This document shows positions 25,609-35,129 of a stretch of DNA of 64,000 nt, piece after piece. Positions within the stretch are counted from its first letter, which is position 1, and every line of letters begins with the position of its first letter. Origin of the DNA: SHVO01 sp041905525. Its GTDB lineage: Bacteria; Pseudomonadota; Alphaproteobacteria; Rhodospirillales; Rhodospirillaceae. Made by a program: the position numbers and the translations under genes. The DNA is taken from positions 9,043 to 73,042 of the forward strand of contig JAYRKY010000019.1 of NCBI GenBank assembly GCA_041905525.1, given 5' to 3'. The notes beneath the pieces are model-generated. The model saw nothing but the letters and a program-made list of their open reading frames with translations, did not search any database and was not told the DNA's origin.

Positions 25609-26436
25609 TTGAAGATGCTGGCGACGCTTTTGGCACCGTTCGCGCTGACGCTGGTTCTGTCGGTGGCCTTGCGCGTCCTCGCGAAGGAAAAGTCCGAACG
25701 CGCCGCGGTCATCCCCGCAGCCATCGGGATCCTCGGATGTTGGGCCTTCCTTGCGCGACCCGGATGGGTGCCTGTCGATGATGTGCGCCGTATTCTCCAC
25801 ATCGGGGTCGGAGCAGGGCTTCTCGGACTTGCGCTCGACGCCCTTCGGCCCCACCGCGTTGTAACCGCCATTCTCGCGGGTGGATTTGTCGTGGGCTGCG
25901 CCCTTGCCTCCGTCACCGGCGGGATCATCCCCAAGAGCCCGCTCTCGCTGCGCGATGGCGTCATCATCGCCGCCCTGGCCGCAACTGCGTATCTGACGCT
26001 CGCGCGTTTCGATGCGATGAGGGAGCGGCCTATCAGTCTCGGGATCCTTCTGACGCTGGTTGCCTTTGGCCTCGCGCTCCTTGCGTCGATCGCGCAGGAA
26101 GCCATGTTGGCAAAGCTCTCGTTGATCCTTGCCTCCGGTCTTGCGGGATATCTTGTGTTCGTCGCCTTCACGGGGGGCGTGGCGAGCGATGGCATGATCC
26201 TCATCGGCGGTGCTTCGGCCCTCGCCGTGGTCTGGGCGCTGGCCCAGGGGCACCCGGAACTGCGCCTTGCGCTGCTGTGCCTGCCGCTGGTTCTTTTCGC
26301 CGAAGCCACCGCGCTGCGTGTCCCGCTGCCGGCGGCGCGGATTAGCGCGTTACTTTACCCCCTCGTTCTGGGACTTCTGGTGGGACTGCCGCTCGGACTG
26401 GCCGCCCTTATCTCTTTTGTAACCACTGGCCCTTAA
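25609..26436 (+). CDS. polytopic membrane protein of unknown function
   Basis: A 275-residue protein dominated by about eight hydrophobic helices (for example LGLALDALRPHRVVTAILAGG, GIILLTLVAFGLALLAS-like stretches). It has no motif I recognise. Translation may begin at TTG 25609 or ATG 25615. It follows the cytochrome gene by 43 bases and might be cotranscribed, but no functional link is evident. Confidence 0.65.
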   Translation: MKMLATLLAPFALTLVLSVALRVLAKEKSERAAVIPAAIGILGCWAFLARPGWVPVDDVRRILHIGVGAGLLGLALDALRPHRVVTAILAGGFVVGCALASVTGGIIPKSPLSLRDGVIIAALAATAYLTLARFDAMRERPISLGILLTLVAFGLALLASIAQEAMLAKLSLILASGLAGYLVFVAFTGGVASDGMILIGGASALAVVWALAQGHPELRLALLCLPLVLFAEATALRVPLPAARISALLYPLVLGLLVGLPLGLAALISFVTTGP

Positions 26437-26548
26437 ACTAGTCCGGCTGGGAATTTGCCCGCGAAGGGGGCCTTATTTCCGCCACGGTCGGTTGCATGAC
26501 TATCGGCAATCTCGTAAACCCTTCAGACGTTGCGAAAAGGACACGAAA

Positions 26549-27532
26549 GTGGATTTTTCCCTAGAGCGGCCCACGGCTGAGACACCCGAAGAAGCTCCGA
26601 CCCGTCGTGGCTTGGGAAAGCCCGTGATCGCGGCATTGATCGGTATCGTCATTGTCGCCGCAGCTCTCGTCTTCAATTTCACGCTCCAGGGTCCGCTGCA
26701 TTTCGGCCGTGCGCCCGCGCTGAACACAGGCGCCGGGGCCCCGTCATTCGACGTCGTACGGATCGATCCCAAGGGCAACATGGTCATGGCGGGCCGCGCC
26801 CTCTCGGGCGCGACCGTCATCATTATGGACGGTGACAAAGAGATCGGGCGCGTCACGGCGGATGGCCGCGGCGAGTGGGTCTATATTCCGGAAACTCCGG
26901 TGGCCCCAGGCACGCGGCAGTTTTCCCTGCGCTCCAAGGATGACAAGGGCAAGGACGTCTATTCGAAGAACGTCGTTGTCATGTCGGTCCCCGAGCGCGA
27001 TGGCGAGATTCTCATCGTCGAACAATCGCGCGATGGCGGTCGCAGCCGCGTTCTGCAAGGCCCGACCGCGCCGGCCGGGGCCGGCGCACTCTCGATCGAG
27101 ACGGTCGACTACAACGCACAAGGTAAGTTCACCTTGTCCGGGAAGGCCGATCCGTCAAGCGTCGTGCAGATCTATATGGACAATAAGTTCATCGGCCGTG
27201 CGACCGCGGATGAGAATGGCTATTGGCAAGTGCAGCCGTCCGGCGTCGCGACGGCGGGTAAGCATGTCATCCGCGCCGATCAGATTGGCGCCAACAACAA
27301 CGTCATGGCCCGCGTTGAAGTGCCGTTCGCATTAGATGCCAGCCAGCTGCAGATGGGTGCCGGCGAGATTACCGTGATCAAAGGTAACAGCCTGTGGCGC
27401 ATTGCCCGGCGCGTGTACGGCGCCGGTATCAATTACACGCTGATCTATGAGGCCAATAAGGATCAGATCAAGGACCCCAACCTGATCTACCCCGGTCAGG
27501 TCTTCAATCTTCCGGCGAAAGAACGCGGCTAG
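26549..27532 (+). CDS. membrane-anchored protein with two Ig-like repeats and a C-terminal LysM
   Basis: A 327-residue protein from GTG 26549 (AGGA eight bases upstream). A membrane helix (GKPVIAALIGIVIVAAALVFNF) near residues 25-46 anchors it. Two similar beta-sandwich repeats follow: one around VVRIDPKGNMVMAGRALSGATVIIMD and one around TVDYNAQGKFTLSGKADPSSVVQIYMD, each continuing with a GxxTADxxGxW segment. The C-terminus is a LysM domain (VIKGNSLWRIARRVYGAGINYTLIYEANK…PNLIYPGQVFNLP, shortened), which binds peptidoglycan N-acetylglucosamine. It likely tethers the inner membrane to the cell wall; precise role unknown. Confidence 0.85.
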   Translation: MDFSLERPTAETPEEAPTRRGLGKPVIAALIGIVIVAAALVFNFTLQGPLHFGRAPALNTGAGAPSFDVVRIDPKGNMVMAGRALSGATVIIMDGDKEIGRVTADGRGEWVYIPETPVAPGTRQFSLRSKDDKGKDVYSKNVVVMSVPERDGEILIVEQSRDGGRSRVLQGPTAPAGAGALSIETVDYNAQGKFTLSGKADPSSVVQIYMDNKFIGRATADENGYWQVQPSGVATAGKHVIRADQIGANNNVMARVEVPFALDASQLQMGAGEITVIKGNSLWRIARRVYGAGINYTLIYEANKDQIKDPNLIYPGQVFNLPAKERG

Positions 27533-27697
27533 CGCCCTCCAGAGCGGAAGCCCTAACTCCCCCAAACCCCCGCCGAAAGGCGAGAAGCGGGCAAAACACG
27601 CGCGCCCCAGCTTCTTTTTTGCGCGGCTGATGGTAAGAGTACCCACATAGGGATGACGGGCGCCAAGGCGCCGTCCAGGAAAAGGCCGTAGCGATTT

Positions 27698-28426
27698 ATG
27701 ACCGACGCGAAAGACATGATGACATCGACTGAGATTGGCTGGCGCCATTACCTGCTCCCGCCGTTGCATCCGGAGGGTCCGGGCTTCGTTGCGGTCTTCG
27801 CCCTCGTTTCGCTCATCCTTTATTGGATTTGGGATCCGCTTGGGCTTGTCGGCGCCGCCTTGACGGTGTGGTGCTTCTATTTCTTCCGTGATCCCGATCG
27901 CGTGACGCCGACGCGCCCGGGCTTGGTGATCAGTCCCGCGGACGGAATTGTCCAGATGATCGGCCTCGCGCCGCTCCCGCCCGAACTCGGGATGGGAACA
28001 GAGCGCGTCACGCGCGTTAGTGTCTTCATGAGCGTTTTTGATTGCCACGTGAACCGGGCCCCTATCGCCGGCACGGTCGTAAAAGAAGAATACACCCCTG
28101 GGAAGTTCGTCAACGCGACCTTGGACAAGGCCAGCGAAGACAACGAGCGTCAATCGCTCGTGATTCGCACGGCCGACGGACGCGACTTCGGCGTCGTGCA
28201 GATCGCTGGCTTGGTGGCGCGGCGTATCCGCTGCGACGTGCGCGAAGGTCAGCAACTCCTGACTGGGCAGCGGTTTGGGATGATCCGTTTCGGGTCCCGT
28301 CTCGATGTCTATCTCCCGGCCGGCGTCGAACCCTTGGTCGTTGTGGGTCAGAAGGCCGTCGCGGGTGAGACGGTCCTCGCCGACGCGGCGGGCAGCGAAC
28401 CGCAGCGCGCCGGAGAAATCCGTTAA
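27698..28426 (+). CDS. psd: phosphatidylserine decarboxylase proenzyme
   Basis: A 242-residue enzyme that makes phosphatidylethanolamine. It self-cleaves at a Gly-Ser bond to create a pyruvoyl group; the site is visible as GMIRFGSRLDVYLP near residue 208. The N-terminal membrane segments (residues about 25-65) and the SVFMSVFDCHVNRAPIAGTV block are typical of the short alphaproteobacterial type. It overlaps the next gene pssA by one base (TAATG), so both steps from CDP-diacylglycerol to PE are coupled. Confidence 0.95.
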   Translation: MTDAKDMMTSTEIGWRHYLLPPLHPEGPGFVAVFALVSLILYWIWDPLGLVGAALTVWCFYFFRDPDRVTPTRPGLVISPADGIVQMIGLAPLPPELGMGTERVTRVSVFMSVFDCHVNRAPIAGTVVKEEYTPGKFVNATLDKASEDNERQSLVIRTADGRDFGVVQIAGLVARRIRCDVREGQQLLTGQRFGMIRFGSRLDVYLPAGVEPLVVVGQKAVAGETVLADAAGSEPQRAGEIR

Positions 28427-29271
28427 TGAGCGATCCTCTCCAGGATCCCGTTCCCCTGGTGGAGGAATCTGCCCCGCCGGTCCGCCGCCGATTCCGGGTC
28501 GGCGGGACCAAGCTGCGCAGCCTTTCGTTCAATCGCATCTTTCCGAATATGATTACGTTGCTCGCGCTTTGCGCGGGCCTCACGTCCATCCGCTACGCCT
28601 TCAACGAACAATGGGACCGCGCGGTCCTGGCTATCGTGATCGCGGGAATGCTCGACGGGTTGGACGGCCGTATTGCCCGCTTGCTGCGCGGGACCAGCGA
28701 TTTCGGTGCGGAGTTGGACTCTCTCGCGGACGCGATCAGCTTCGGCGTCGCTCCCGCGTTAGTCCTTTTCTTATGGGCTCTGCATGATGCGGGTGGCCTG
28801 GGATGGGCGGTGTGCCTGCTGCACGCCGTTTGCACGGTGCTGCGCCTCGCCCGGTTCAACACCATGATCGGACAGGACCTGCCCCACTGGGCCCATAATT
28901 ATTTCACCGGCGTTCCTTCGCCCGGAGGCGCGGGCATCGCCCTCATGCCGATGTTCTTCTGGCTCCTGACCGATGAACGGATTTTTCGCCATTGGGCTGT
29001 CGCCGGCATTTTCCTAATCTCCGCCGCGCTCCTTATGGTGAGCAGAGTCCCGATCTACTCGGGCAAGCATATGCGCCTGAAGCCGCAGCTTGTCATTCCG
29101 CTGATGGTCGGCGTCGGCGTCCTGGCCGGCCTCTTGTGGGCGGAACCGTGGGCGACGCTCAGCTTCATCGGCCTCGCCTACATCGCGATGATCCCGATGA
29201 GCGTCTGGTCTTACCGCCGGCTCAAGAACGGCGATGCCGCGAAAGCTGCCGCGGACTCCTCTAGCGTTTAA
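28426..29271 (+). CDS. pssA: CDP-diacylglycerol-serine O-phosphatidyltransferase
   Basis: A 281-residue membrane enzyme that makes phosphatidylserine from CDP-diacylglycerol and serine. The CDP-alcohol phosphotransferase motif is present: MLDGLDGRIARLLRGTSDFGAELDSLAD (shortened), with DG…AR…G…D…D in correct spacing. About six to seven membrane helices follow. It is cotranscribed with psd and its 3' end overlaps the convergent uvrB gene by 11 bases. Confidence 0.95.
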   Translation: MSDPLQDPVPLVEESAPPVRRRFRVGGTKLRSLSFNRIFPNMITLLALCAGLTSIRYAFNEQWDRAVLAIVIAGMLDGLDGRIARLLRGTSDFGAELDSLADAISFGVAPALVLFLWALHDAGGLGWAVCLLHAVCTVLRLARFNTMIGQDLPHWAHNYFTGVPSPGGAGIALMPMFFWLLTDERIFRHWAVAGIFLISAALLMVSRVPIYSGKHMRLKPQLVIPLMVGVGVLAGLLWAEPWATLSFIGLAYIAMIPMSVWSYRRLKNGDAAKAAADSSSV

Positions 29272-31453
29272 ATCCGCCGCGAGACCTGCGCCCCGTCGGC
29301 CTTCCGCTCTTCGTTTTGGGGTGACGGGTCGCCTTGCGCATGGCCTGTTGACTCGGCGCCTGAGAGGGCTCCGCCGACAGTGCCGGGCCATCGTTTTCGC
29401 CGACCGCCTCGCGTTCGCCGCCGTATTCAAGTTCCAGCATCTCGAGGCGCTTGATTTCGTCCCGCAGGCGCGCGGCTTCCTCGAATTCAAGGTCCGCCGC
29501 GGCGGCACGCATTTTCGCCTCAAGGTCGTTGATGGTTGCGCGAAGATTGTGACCGATGAGGTGCGGCTCCTCCGCGAGACCGGTATCAACCGTGACCCGA
29601 TCCTGCTCATAAACGCTTTCCAGCACGTCGGAGATTCGTGAGCGCACCGTTGCCGGCGTAATGCCGTTGGCGGCATTGAAGGCTTGCTGTTTCTCGCGGC
29701 GGCGGTTGGTCTCGCCGATGGCCTTTTCCAGCGAATCAGTCATCCGATCCGCGTACAGGATGACGCGTCCTTCGACATTGCGGGCCGCACGGCCGATCGT
29801 CTGGATCAGCGAACGTTCCGAGCGCAAGAAGCCTTCTTTATCGGCATCAAGGATGGCGACTAGGCCGCACTCGGGGATGTCCAGACCTTCACGCAAAAGG
29901 TTGATGCCGACCAAGACGTCGAACGCGCCTAGGCGGAGATCGCGAATGATCTCGATGCGCTCCAGCGTTTCGATATCGGAGTGCATGTAGCGGACGCGCA
30001 CGCCGGCCTCGTGAAAATACTCCGTCAGGTCTTCCGCCATGCGCTTGGTCAGGGTGGTGACCAGAGATCGCATGCCACGCAAAGCCACGGCCTTGACCTC
30101 GCCAAGGAGGTCGTCGACTTGCTTTTCGGCCGGTCGAATGATGCACACCGGATCGATCAGTCCAGTCGGACGGATCACCTGCTCGACAAACGTGCCGCCG
30201 GTCCGTTCCATTTCCCACGCTCCGGGGGTCGCCGATACGAACACCGTATCAGGACGCATGGATTCCCATTCTTCGAACTTCAGCGGTCTGTTGTCGGTGC
30301 AGGACGGCAGGCGGAAGCCATACTCCGCCAACGTGGACTTGCGATTGTAGTCGCCCTTGAACATGGCCCCGATTTGCGGGACCGCAACATGGCTTTCGTC
30401 GACGAAGAGGAGAGCATCCTCGGGCAGATATTCGAACAGGGTCGGCGGCGGTTCGCCGCGCGCGCGGCCGGTCAAAAACCTCGAATAGTTTTCGATGCTC
30501 TTGCAGTGGCCGGTTGTCTCCAGCATCTCGAGATCGAACATAGTGCGTTGTTCGAGGCGCTGGGCCTCCAGAAGCTTACCTTGCGCGTTGAACTCCGCGA
30601 GGCGCTCCTTGAGCTCCTCCTTTATGCCCTTGATGGCCTGCGAGAGCGCGGGCCGCGGCGTGACGTAGTGGCTCGACGGATAAACGACTTCGTCCAGCAG
30701 AGTCGCGGTCTTCTCTCCGGTGAGCGGATCGAATTCATGAATGAATTCGATGTCGTCGCCGAACAGCGACACGCGCCAAGCGCGGTCTTCGTAGTGCGCG
30801 GGAAAAATTTCGACCACATCACCGCGGACGCGGAAGGTACCGCGGTGGAAATCGGCGTCGTTGCGCTTGTACTGCAACGCGACCAGTTGTTTCACCAGAT
30901 CGGACCGGGGCAAGGTTGCGCCCTGCTTTAGAGGAATCGTCATCTTCGAATATGATTCCACGGACCCGATCCCGTAGAGACAGCTGACCGATGCAACGAT
31001 CACGACATCGCGACGCTCCAGGATCGAGCGTGTCGCCGCATGGCGCATGCGGTCAATCTGCTCGTTAATGCTGGAGTCTTTTTCAATGTAGGTGTCGGTG
31101 CGCGGGACATAGGCCTCGGGCTGGTAATAGTCGTAGTACGAGACGAAATACTCGACGGCGTTCTCGGGGAAGAAGGATTTCATTTCTCCGTAGAGCTGCG
31201 CCGCGAGGGTCTTATTGGGCGCGAGGATCAAGGCCGGGCGTCCGGTCTGGGCAATCACATGGGCCATCGTGAAGGTCTTGCCCGACCCGGTGACCCCGAG
31301 AAGCACTTGGTCGCGCTCCTGGGCGCTGACACCGGCCACAAGATCGGCGATCGCTTTGGGCTGGTCGCCGGCCGGGGTGTATTCGCTCTTCAGCTTGAAC
31401 TCCGCCCGTGGACCGGCGGGCGGTTTGGCATAGAGGGGGGCGAGGAAGGACAT
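29261..31453 (-). CDS. uvrB: excinuclease ABC subunit UvrB
   Basis: A 730-residue DNA repair helicase-like protein. Seen are Walker A (LLGVTGSGKTFTMAHVI), the beta-hairpin region (YYDYYQPEAYVPRTDTYIEKD, shortened), motif II LFVDESHVAVPQI and motif VI QTIGRAARNVEGRVILYAD, followed by the C-terminal UVR domain (DLEAKMRAAAADLEFEEAARLRDEIKRL, shortened) which contacts UvrC. An extra basic tail follows. No LexA box is visible in the short gap before the start. Confidence 0.97.
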   Translation of the reverse strand: MSFLAPLYAKPPAGPRAEFKLKSEYTPAGDQPKAIADLVAGVSAQERDQVLLGVTGSGKTFTMAHVIAQTGRPALILAPNKTLAAQLYGEMKSFFPENAVEYFVSYYDYYQPEAYVPRTDTYIEKDSSINEQIDRMRHAATRSILERRDVVIVASVSCLYGIGSVESYSKMTIPLKQGATLPRSDLVKQLVALQYKRNDADFHRGTFRVRGDVVEIFPAHYEDRAWRVSLFGDDIEFIHEFDPLTGEKTATLLDEVVYPSSHYVTPRPALSQAIKGIKEELKERLAEFNAQGKLLEAQRLEQRTMFDLEMLETTGHCKSIENYSRFLTGRARGEPPPTLFEYLPEDALLFVDESHVAVPQIGAMFKGDYNRKSTLAEYGFRLPSCTDNRPLKFEEWESMRPDTVFVSATPGAWEMERTGGTFVEQVIRPTGLIDPVCIIRPAEKQVDDLLGEVKAVALRGMRSLVTTLTKRMAEDLTEYFHEAGVRVRYMHSDIETLERIEIIRDLRLGAFDVLVGINLLREGLDIPECGLVAILDADKEGFLRSERSLIQTIGRAARNVEGRVILYADRMTDSLEKAIGETNRRREKQQAFNAANGITPATVRSRISDVLESVYEQDRVTVDTGLAEEPHLIGHNLRATINDLEAKMRAAAADLEFEEAARLRDEIKRLEMLELEYGGEREAVGENDGPALSAEPSQAPSQQAMRKATRHPKTKSGRPTGRRSRGGFKR

Positions 31454-31505
31454 GGACGCAAGATCTCGGGTCAGGATTGGGTGCCATCATACATAGGGTC
31501 GAGCG

Positions 31506-33476
31506 ATGCCGCGTGCCATCTTTTCGGCCCTTCTTCAGGCGTTTAGTGTGCTTTTCGCACTCCAGACGCAAAGACCCATGACGCCACAACTTCAATTCGA
31601 GCAGGCCCTCAATCTGCATCGGCAGGCGCGTTTAGCCGAAGCCGAACGGCTTCTCCGAGAAGTTGTCGCGGCCGAGCCGCTTCATGCGGCCGCGCACCGC
31701 ATGATCGCCCTCGTCAGCTACCAGCAGGGCAATTTCGCGCAGGCGTATGACGCCATCGACCGCGCGACCCAGCTTAGCCCCGCGACCGCCGAGCCGTGGG
31801 TGCTGCGCGGTGTCATTCTCCATTTTTCAGGGCGGTCGGACGAGGCGGTGGCGAGCATCGACCGTGCGACGGCGCTCGATCCGTCGGATGTGGGCGCCTG
31901 GTACAATCGCGGTGTCATTCTGAGTGAGATCGGCCGCTTTCAGGAGGCCGTTGCCAGCTACGACCAAGCCTTGAGCTTTGGCCCGCATTTGGGCTCGCTC
32001 GCCAATCGCGCGGGGGCGCTGATCAATCTCAAGCGCCCGAAAGACGCCCTGGAGTCGGCGGAGCGGGCATTGGCGCTACGCTCTGACCATCTGGAGGCCC
32101 TGTGCAATAAAGCGCTGGCTTTGACGGAATTGTCCCGCCACACCGAGGCGCTCGCGATTTTTGATCAGGTGCTCGCACGCGCGCCAAACATCGCCCAGAC
32201 ATGGGCCAACCGGGGCACGGTGCTCCATGAACTCGAGCGGTTCGGCGAGGCAGTCGCGAGCTTCGATCGCGCATTGGCGCTCGATCCGGAGAATGCGGCG
32301 GCTTGGGGTAACCGCGGACGGAGCCTTTACAATATTCCGCGCTTCGACGAGGCGCGTGCGAGTTTTGAGAAGGCCATCGCGCTCTATACGCCGCAAACCT
32401 CTGTCGACTGGGACCTGCGCGGCGACGCTCTTATGGGTCTCAAACGCTATGATGAAGCGCTTGCGGCCTATGACACCGCGATCGCCTTGGTGCCGGACGG
32501 CGCGCGGCTTTGGTCGAAGAAAGCGGCAACCTTGTTTATGTTGGGCAAATTCGAAGACGCGCTCGCGTCCGCCGATCAGGCCGTTGCGTTAAGCCCCCGT
32601 CTGCCGGCCGCGCTCGACATTCGCGGGAAAATTCTCATGGAGATGAACCGCATCGAGGAGGGCCTCGCCGACCTTTATCAGCGGGGCCTCGCCGAGCAAA
32701 AGGTGAACGCCTCCCCAGTCCACAAAGCGAAGCACGACGCCGAGCAGCTTGAATATCTCGCCGCGCGGGGAATAGTCCCGGAACCCGGCAGGCCGCACAT
32801 CGAGGGCGGCGGCAGAATTCCGGGGCGCGCCGTCAACCCAGCCAATGCCGACGTCGTGGCTAAGGCGTGGGCGAATACAAATCCGCAAATCGTTGTGATC
32901 GACAATCTTCTCACCCCGGAGGGGCTTGCGGCGCTGCGCGAGTACTGTTGGGGATCGACGATGTGGGCGCGCGCGTACGATAGCGGCTATCTTGGCGCTC
33001 TGCCGGAGTCTGGCTTCGCCGTGCCCTTGCTGGCACAAATCGCCGAAGAGCTCCGTGAAACCTTTCCGACCGTGATCCGCGACCACGGCCTTCGTTTGCT
33101 GTGGGGGTTCAAATACGACAGCGCCCTCAAGGGCATCACGATCCACGCCGATCAGGCCGCGGTGAACGTCAATTTCTGGATCACACCGGACGAGGCCAAC
33201 CTCAATCCCGATCGCGGCGGCCTTGTGATCTACAACGCGAATGCGCCGCCCGACTGGGAAGCGGGGGACTACAACGGCAACGATCCGCGCATCTGGGACT
33301 TCCTCAAGCGCGTGGACGCCAAACCCATCACGGTTCCCTACCGGGCCAATCGCGCCGTGATTTTTGATTCGGACCTGTTCCATGAGACCGACCTGCTGGA
33401 GTTCAAGGAGGGGTATCTGAACCGGCGCATAAACCTCACCATGCTGTTCGGGCGGCGCACCTTTTACGGAAATTGA
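31506..33476 (+). CDS. TPR repeat protein fused to a 2-oxoglutarate/Fe(II) oxygenase-like domain
   Basis: A 656-residue protein. Residues about 30-400 are tandem TPRs (for example WYNRGVILSEIGRFQEAVASYDQALSFGP). From about residue 470 comes a double-stranded beta-helix domain: TIHADQAAVNVNFWITPDEAN carries the HxD pair, SDLFHETDLL the distal His, and RRINLTMLFGRR the likely 2-oxoglutarate Arg. This TPR-oxygenase layout is found in protein hydroxylases and in uncharacterised bacterial proteins. Substrate unknown. ATG 31506 has an AGGG site; ATG 31578, closer to the first repeat, is an alternative start. Confidence 0.85.
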   Translation: MPRAIFSALLQAFSVLFALQTQRPMTPQLQFEQALNLHRQARLAEAERLLREVVAAEPLHAAAHRMIALVSYQQGNFAQAYDAIDRATQLSPATAEPWVLRGVILHFSGRSDEAVASIDRATALDPSDVGAWYNRGVILSEIGRFQEAVASYDQALSFGPHLGSLANRAGALINLKRPKDALESAERALALRSDHLEALCNKALALTELSRHTEALAIFDQVLARAPNIAQTWANRGTVLHELERFGEAVASFDRALALDPENAAAWGNRGRSLYNIPRFDEARASFEKAIALYTPQTSVDWDLRGDALMGLKRYDEALAAYDTAIALVPDGARLWSKKAATLFMLGKFEDALASADQAVALSPRLPAALDIRGKILMEMNRIEEGLADLYQRGLAEQKVNASPVHKAKHDAEQLEYLAARGIVPEPGRPHIEGGGRIPGRAVNPANADVVAKAWANTNPQIVVIDNLLTPEGLAALREYCWGSTMWARAYDSGYLGALPESGFAVPLLAQIAEELRETFPTVIRDHGLRLLWGFKYDSALKGITIHADQAAVNVNFWITPDEANLNPDRGGLVIYNANAPPDWEAGDYNGNDPRIWDFLKRVDAKPITVPYRANRAVIFDSDLFHETDLLEFKEGYLNRRINLTMLFGRRTFYGN

Positions 33477-33566
33477 GCGGGATTCCGCGGTTTGCCGGCG
33501 AGTCTCGGGTTGCGAGGGGCGGGGGCCGGAAGTAGGTTACGGGCCCTTTCACCAGAGGAGTCTGCA

Positions 33567-34769
33567 GTGTCTATTCTCGCCAAGCGCCTATCCGCCATTA
33601 AGCCGTCGCCGACCATCGCGGTGACCACCAAAGCGGCGGAACTCAAAGCGCAGGGACTGGACGTGATCGGCCTGGGCGCCGGTGAGCCTGACTTCGATAC
33701 CCCGCAACACATCAAGGACGCCGGCAAGGCGGCGATTGACCGCGGCGACACGAAGTACACGCCGCCCAACGGCACGCCGGCGCTGCGCAAGGCGATCGTC
33801 GCCAAGTTCAAGCGCGAGAACGGTCTCGACTACAAGCCGGAGCAGGTCACGGTCGGCGTCGGCGGCAAGCAGGTCATTTTCAATGCTTTCCTTGCGACGG
33901 TACAGGAAGGCGATGAGATCATCGTGCCGGCTCCGTACTGGGTCAGCTACCCGGATATCGCCTTGCTGTTCGGCGGCAAGCCCGTGTTCGTCACGTGCGG
34001 GGAAAACGCGCGCTTCAAGCTTTCGCCCGACGCGCTCGCCGCGGCCATCACGCCGAAGACCAAATGGCTTGTGCTCAACTCGCCCAGCAACCCGACAGGC
34101 GCCGCCTATACACGCGACGAGCTGCGGGCGCTCGCGGACGTGCTGCTAAAGCATCCCCATGTGTGGGTGATGACCGACGATATCTATGAGCACCTGACCT
34201 ATGACGGCTTCAAATTCGCCACCCTGTGCGAAGTCGAACCCAAGCTTCTCGACCGGACGCTGACCCTGAACGGGGTCTCGAAGGCTTATGCCATGACCGG
34301 ATGGCGGATGGGCTACGCCTGCGGTCCCGTGGAGCTCATTAAGGCGATGAACATGATCCAGTCGCAGAGCGCCAGCCATCCGACCTCCATCACTCAGGCC
34401 GCGACGGTCGCCGCCCTGGACGGCCCGATGGATTTCCTCGCGCCGCGCAACGAAGCCTTCAAGCAGCGCCGCGACATGGTCGTGAAGATGCTCAACGAGG
34501 CCCAGGGCATTACTTGCCAGACGCCGGAAGGCGCCTTCTATGTCTATCCGTCCTGCGCGGGAGCCATCGGCAAGACGACCCCAAAGGGCCGCAAGCTCAC
34601 GAACGATACCGATTTCGTGGAAGCGCTGCTTGACGAAGCCCTGGTCGCGGCGGTGCAGGGGGCTGCTTTCGGTCTGTCGCCCTACTTCCGCATCTCCTAC
34701 GCCACCTCGACGGAGGCCCTGGAGAAGGCCTGCAAGCGCATCCAGGATTTCTGCGCATCGCTGAAATAG
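33567..34769 (+). CDS. aatA: aspartate aminotransferase (class I, PLP)
   Basis: A 400-residue pyridoxal-phosphate enzyme. The GTG at 33567 is chosen: GAGGAG lies six bases upstream and the product begins SILAKRLSAIKPSPTIAVTTKA, as in alphaproteobacterial AatA/AspC. The PLP lysine is in LNGVSKAYAMTGWRMGYACGP, and NSPSNPTGAAYTRDEL and the final YFRISYATS segment (substrate Arg) are present. It converts oxaloacetate and glutamate to aspartate and 2-oxoglutarate, and members may also act on prephenate. A terminator follows. Confidence 0.94.
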   Translation: MSILAKRLSAIKPSPTIAVTTKAAELKAQGLDVIGLGAGEPDFDTPQHIKDAGKAAIDRGDTKYTPPNGTPALRKAIVAKFKRENGLDYKPEQVTVGVGGKQVIFNAFLATVQEGDEIIVPAPYWVSYPDIALLFGGKPVFVTCGENARFKLSPDALAAAITPKTKWLVLNSPSNPTGAAYTRDELRALADVLLKHPHVWVMTDDIYEHLTYDGFKFATLCEVEPKLLDRTLTLNGVSKAYAMTGWRMGYACGPVELIKAMNMIQSQSASHPTSITQAATVAALDGPMDFLAPRNEAFKQRRDMVVKMLNEAQGITCQTPEGAFYVYPSCAGAIGKTTPKGRKLTNDTDFVEALLDEALVAAVQGAAFGLSPYFRISYATSTEALEKACKRIQDFCASLK

Positions 34770-34798
34770 CGCCAGGAGCGATCTCCTGGAGGGATTGG

Positions 34799-34827
34799 GG
34801 GCCCGGCCGCATGGTCGGGCCCTTTTT
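34799..34827 (+). terminator. rho-independent terminator of the aminotransferase gene
   Basis: Stem GGGCCCGGCC (34799-34808) with GGTCGGGCCC (34813-34822), one G-U pair, a 4-base loop and five Ts. It lies 30 bases after the stop codon. Confidence 0.9.
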
Positions 34828-34897
34828 CATTCTGGTCGGGCCCGCGCAGGCCCGAAGACGGTCCAGGAGACATGGTGGCGAGCGGTAGAAAGGAATT

Positions 34898-34996
34898 CGG
34901 CCCTGAAGGGGGAGGACCTTCAGGGCCGATGGATTTTACGTCCGGAGACGGGTCTTTCGACCATTGGCGGCTTCCGGGGGAGGACCGGTTACCGCC
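34898..34996 (-). ncRNA. candidate small RNA or 3'-UTR element: two hairpins with UCCUCCC loops
   Basis: Read on the minus strand, hairpin A has a perfect 12-bp stem (34898-34909 with 34917-34928) and hairpin B has stem parts at 34966-34970/34992-34996 and 34974-34977/34985-34988 around a 3x3 internal loop. Both present the identical 7-base loop UCCUCCC, complementary to Shine-Dalgarno sequences. Small RNAs with CCUCCUCCC-type loops (the CcsR/cuckoo type) are known in alphaproteobacteria. The element begins about 134 bases downstream of the lysR stop on the same strand, so it may be a lysR 3'-UTR product. No promoter or U-rich terminator was identified for the minus strand. The rest of the 360-base gap between aatA and lysR holds no gene. 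Confidence 0.55.
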
Positions 34997-35129
34997 GATC
35001 TGCAGTGTTTGCTGCGATGCACAAAACCTAGCCTCGAACCGTTCTAGGGACCACACCTAATTTTGGAGGCGGCCTATGCGCTTCGCGCATGGCTAACTGT
35101 TTAGGAAAGATGACGTTTTTTGCAGTTTT

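Noticed and set aside
34828..34860. Third hairpin TCGGGCC/GGCCCGA after the aminotransferase terminator
   Set aside because: It forms a stem but lacks both a T-run and the UCCUCCC loop, so I do not count it as terminator or as member of the hairpin family.
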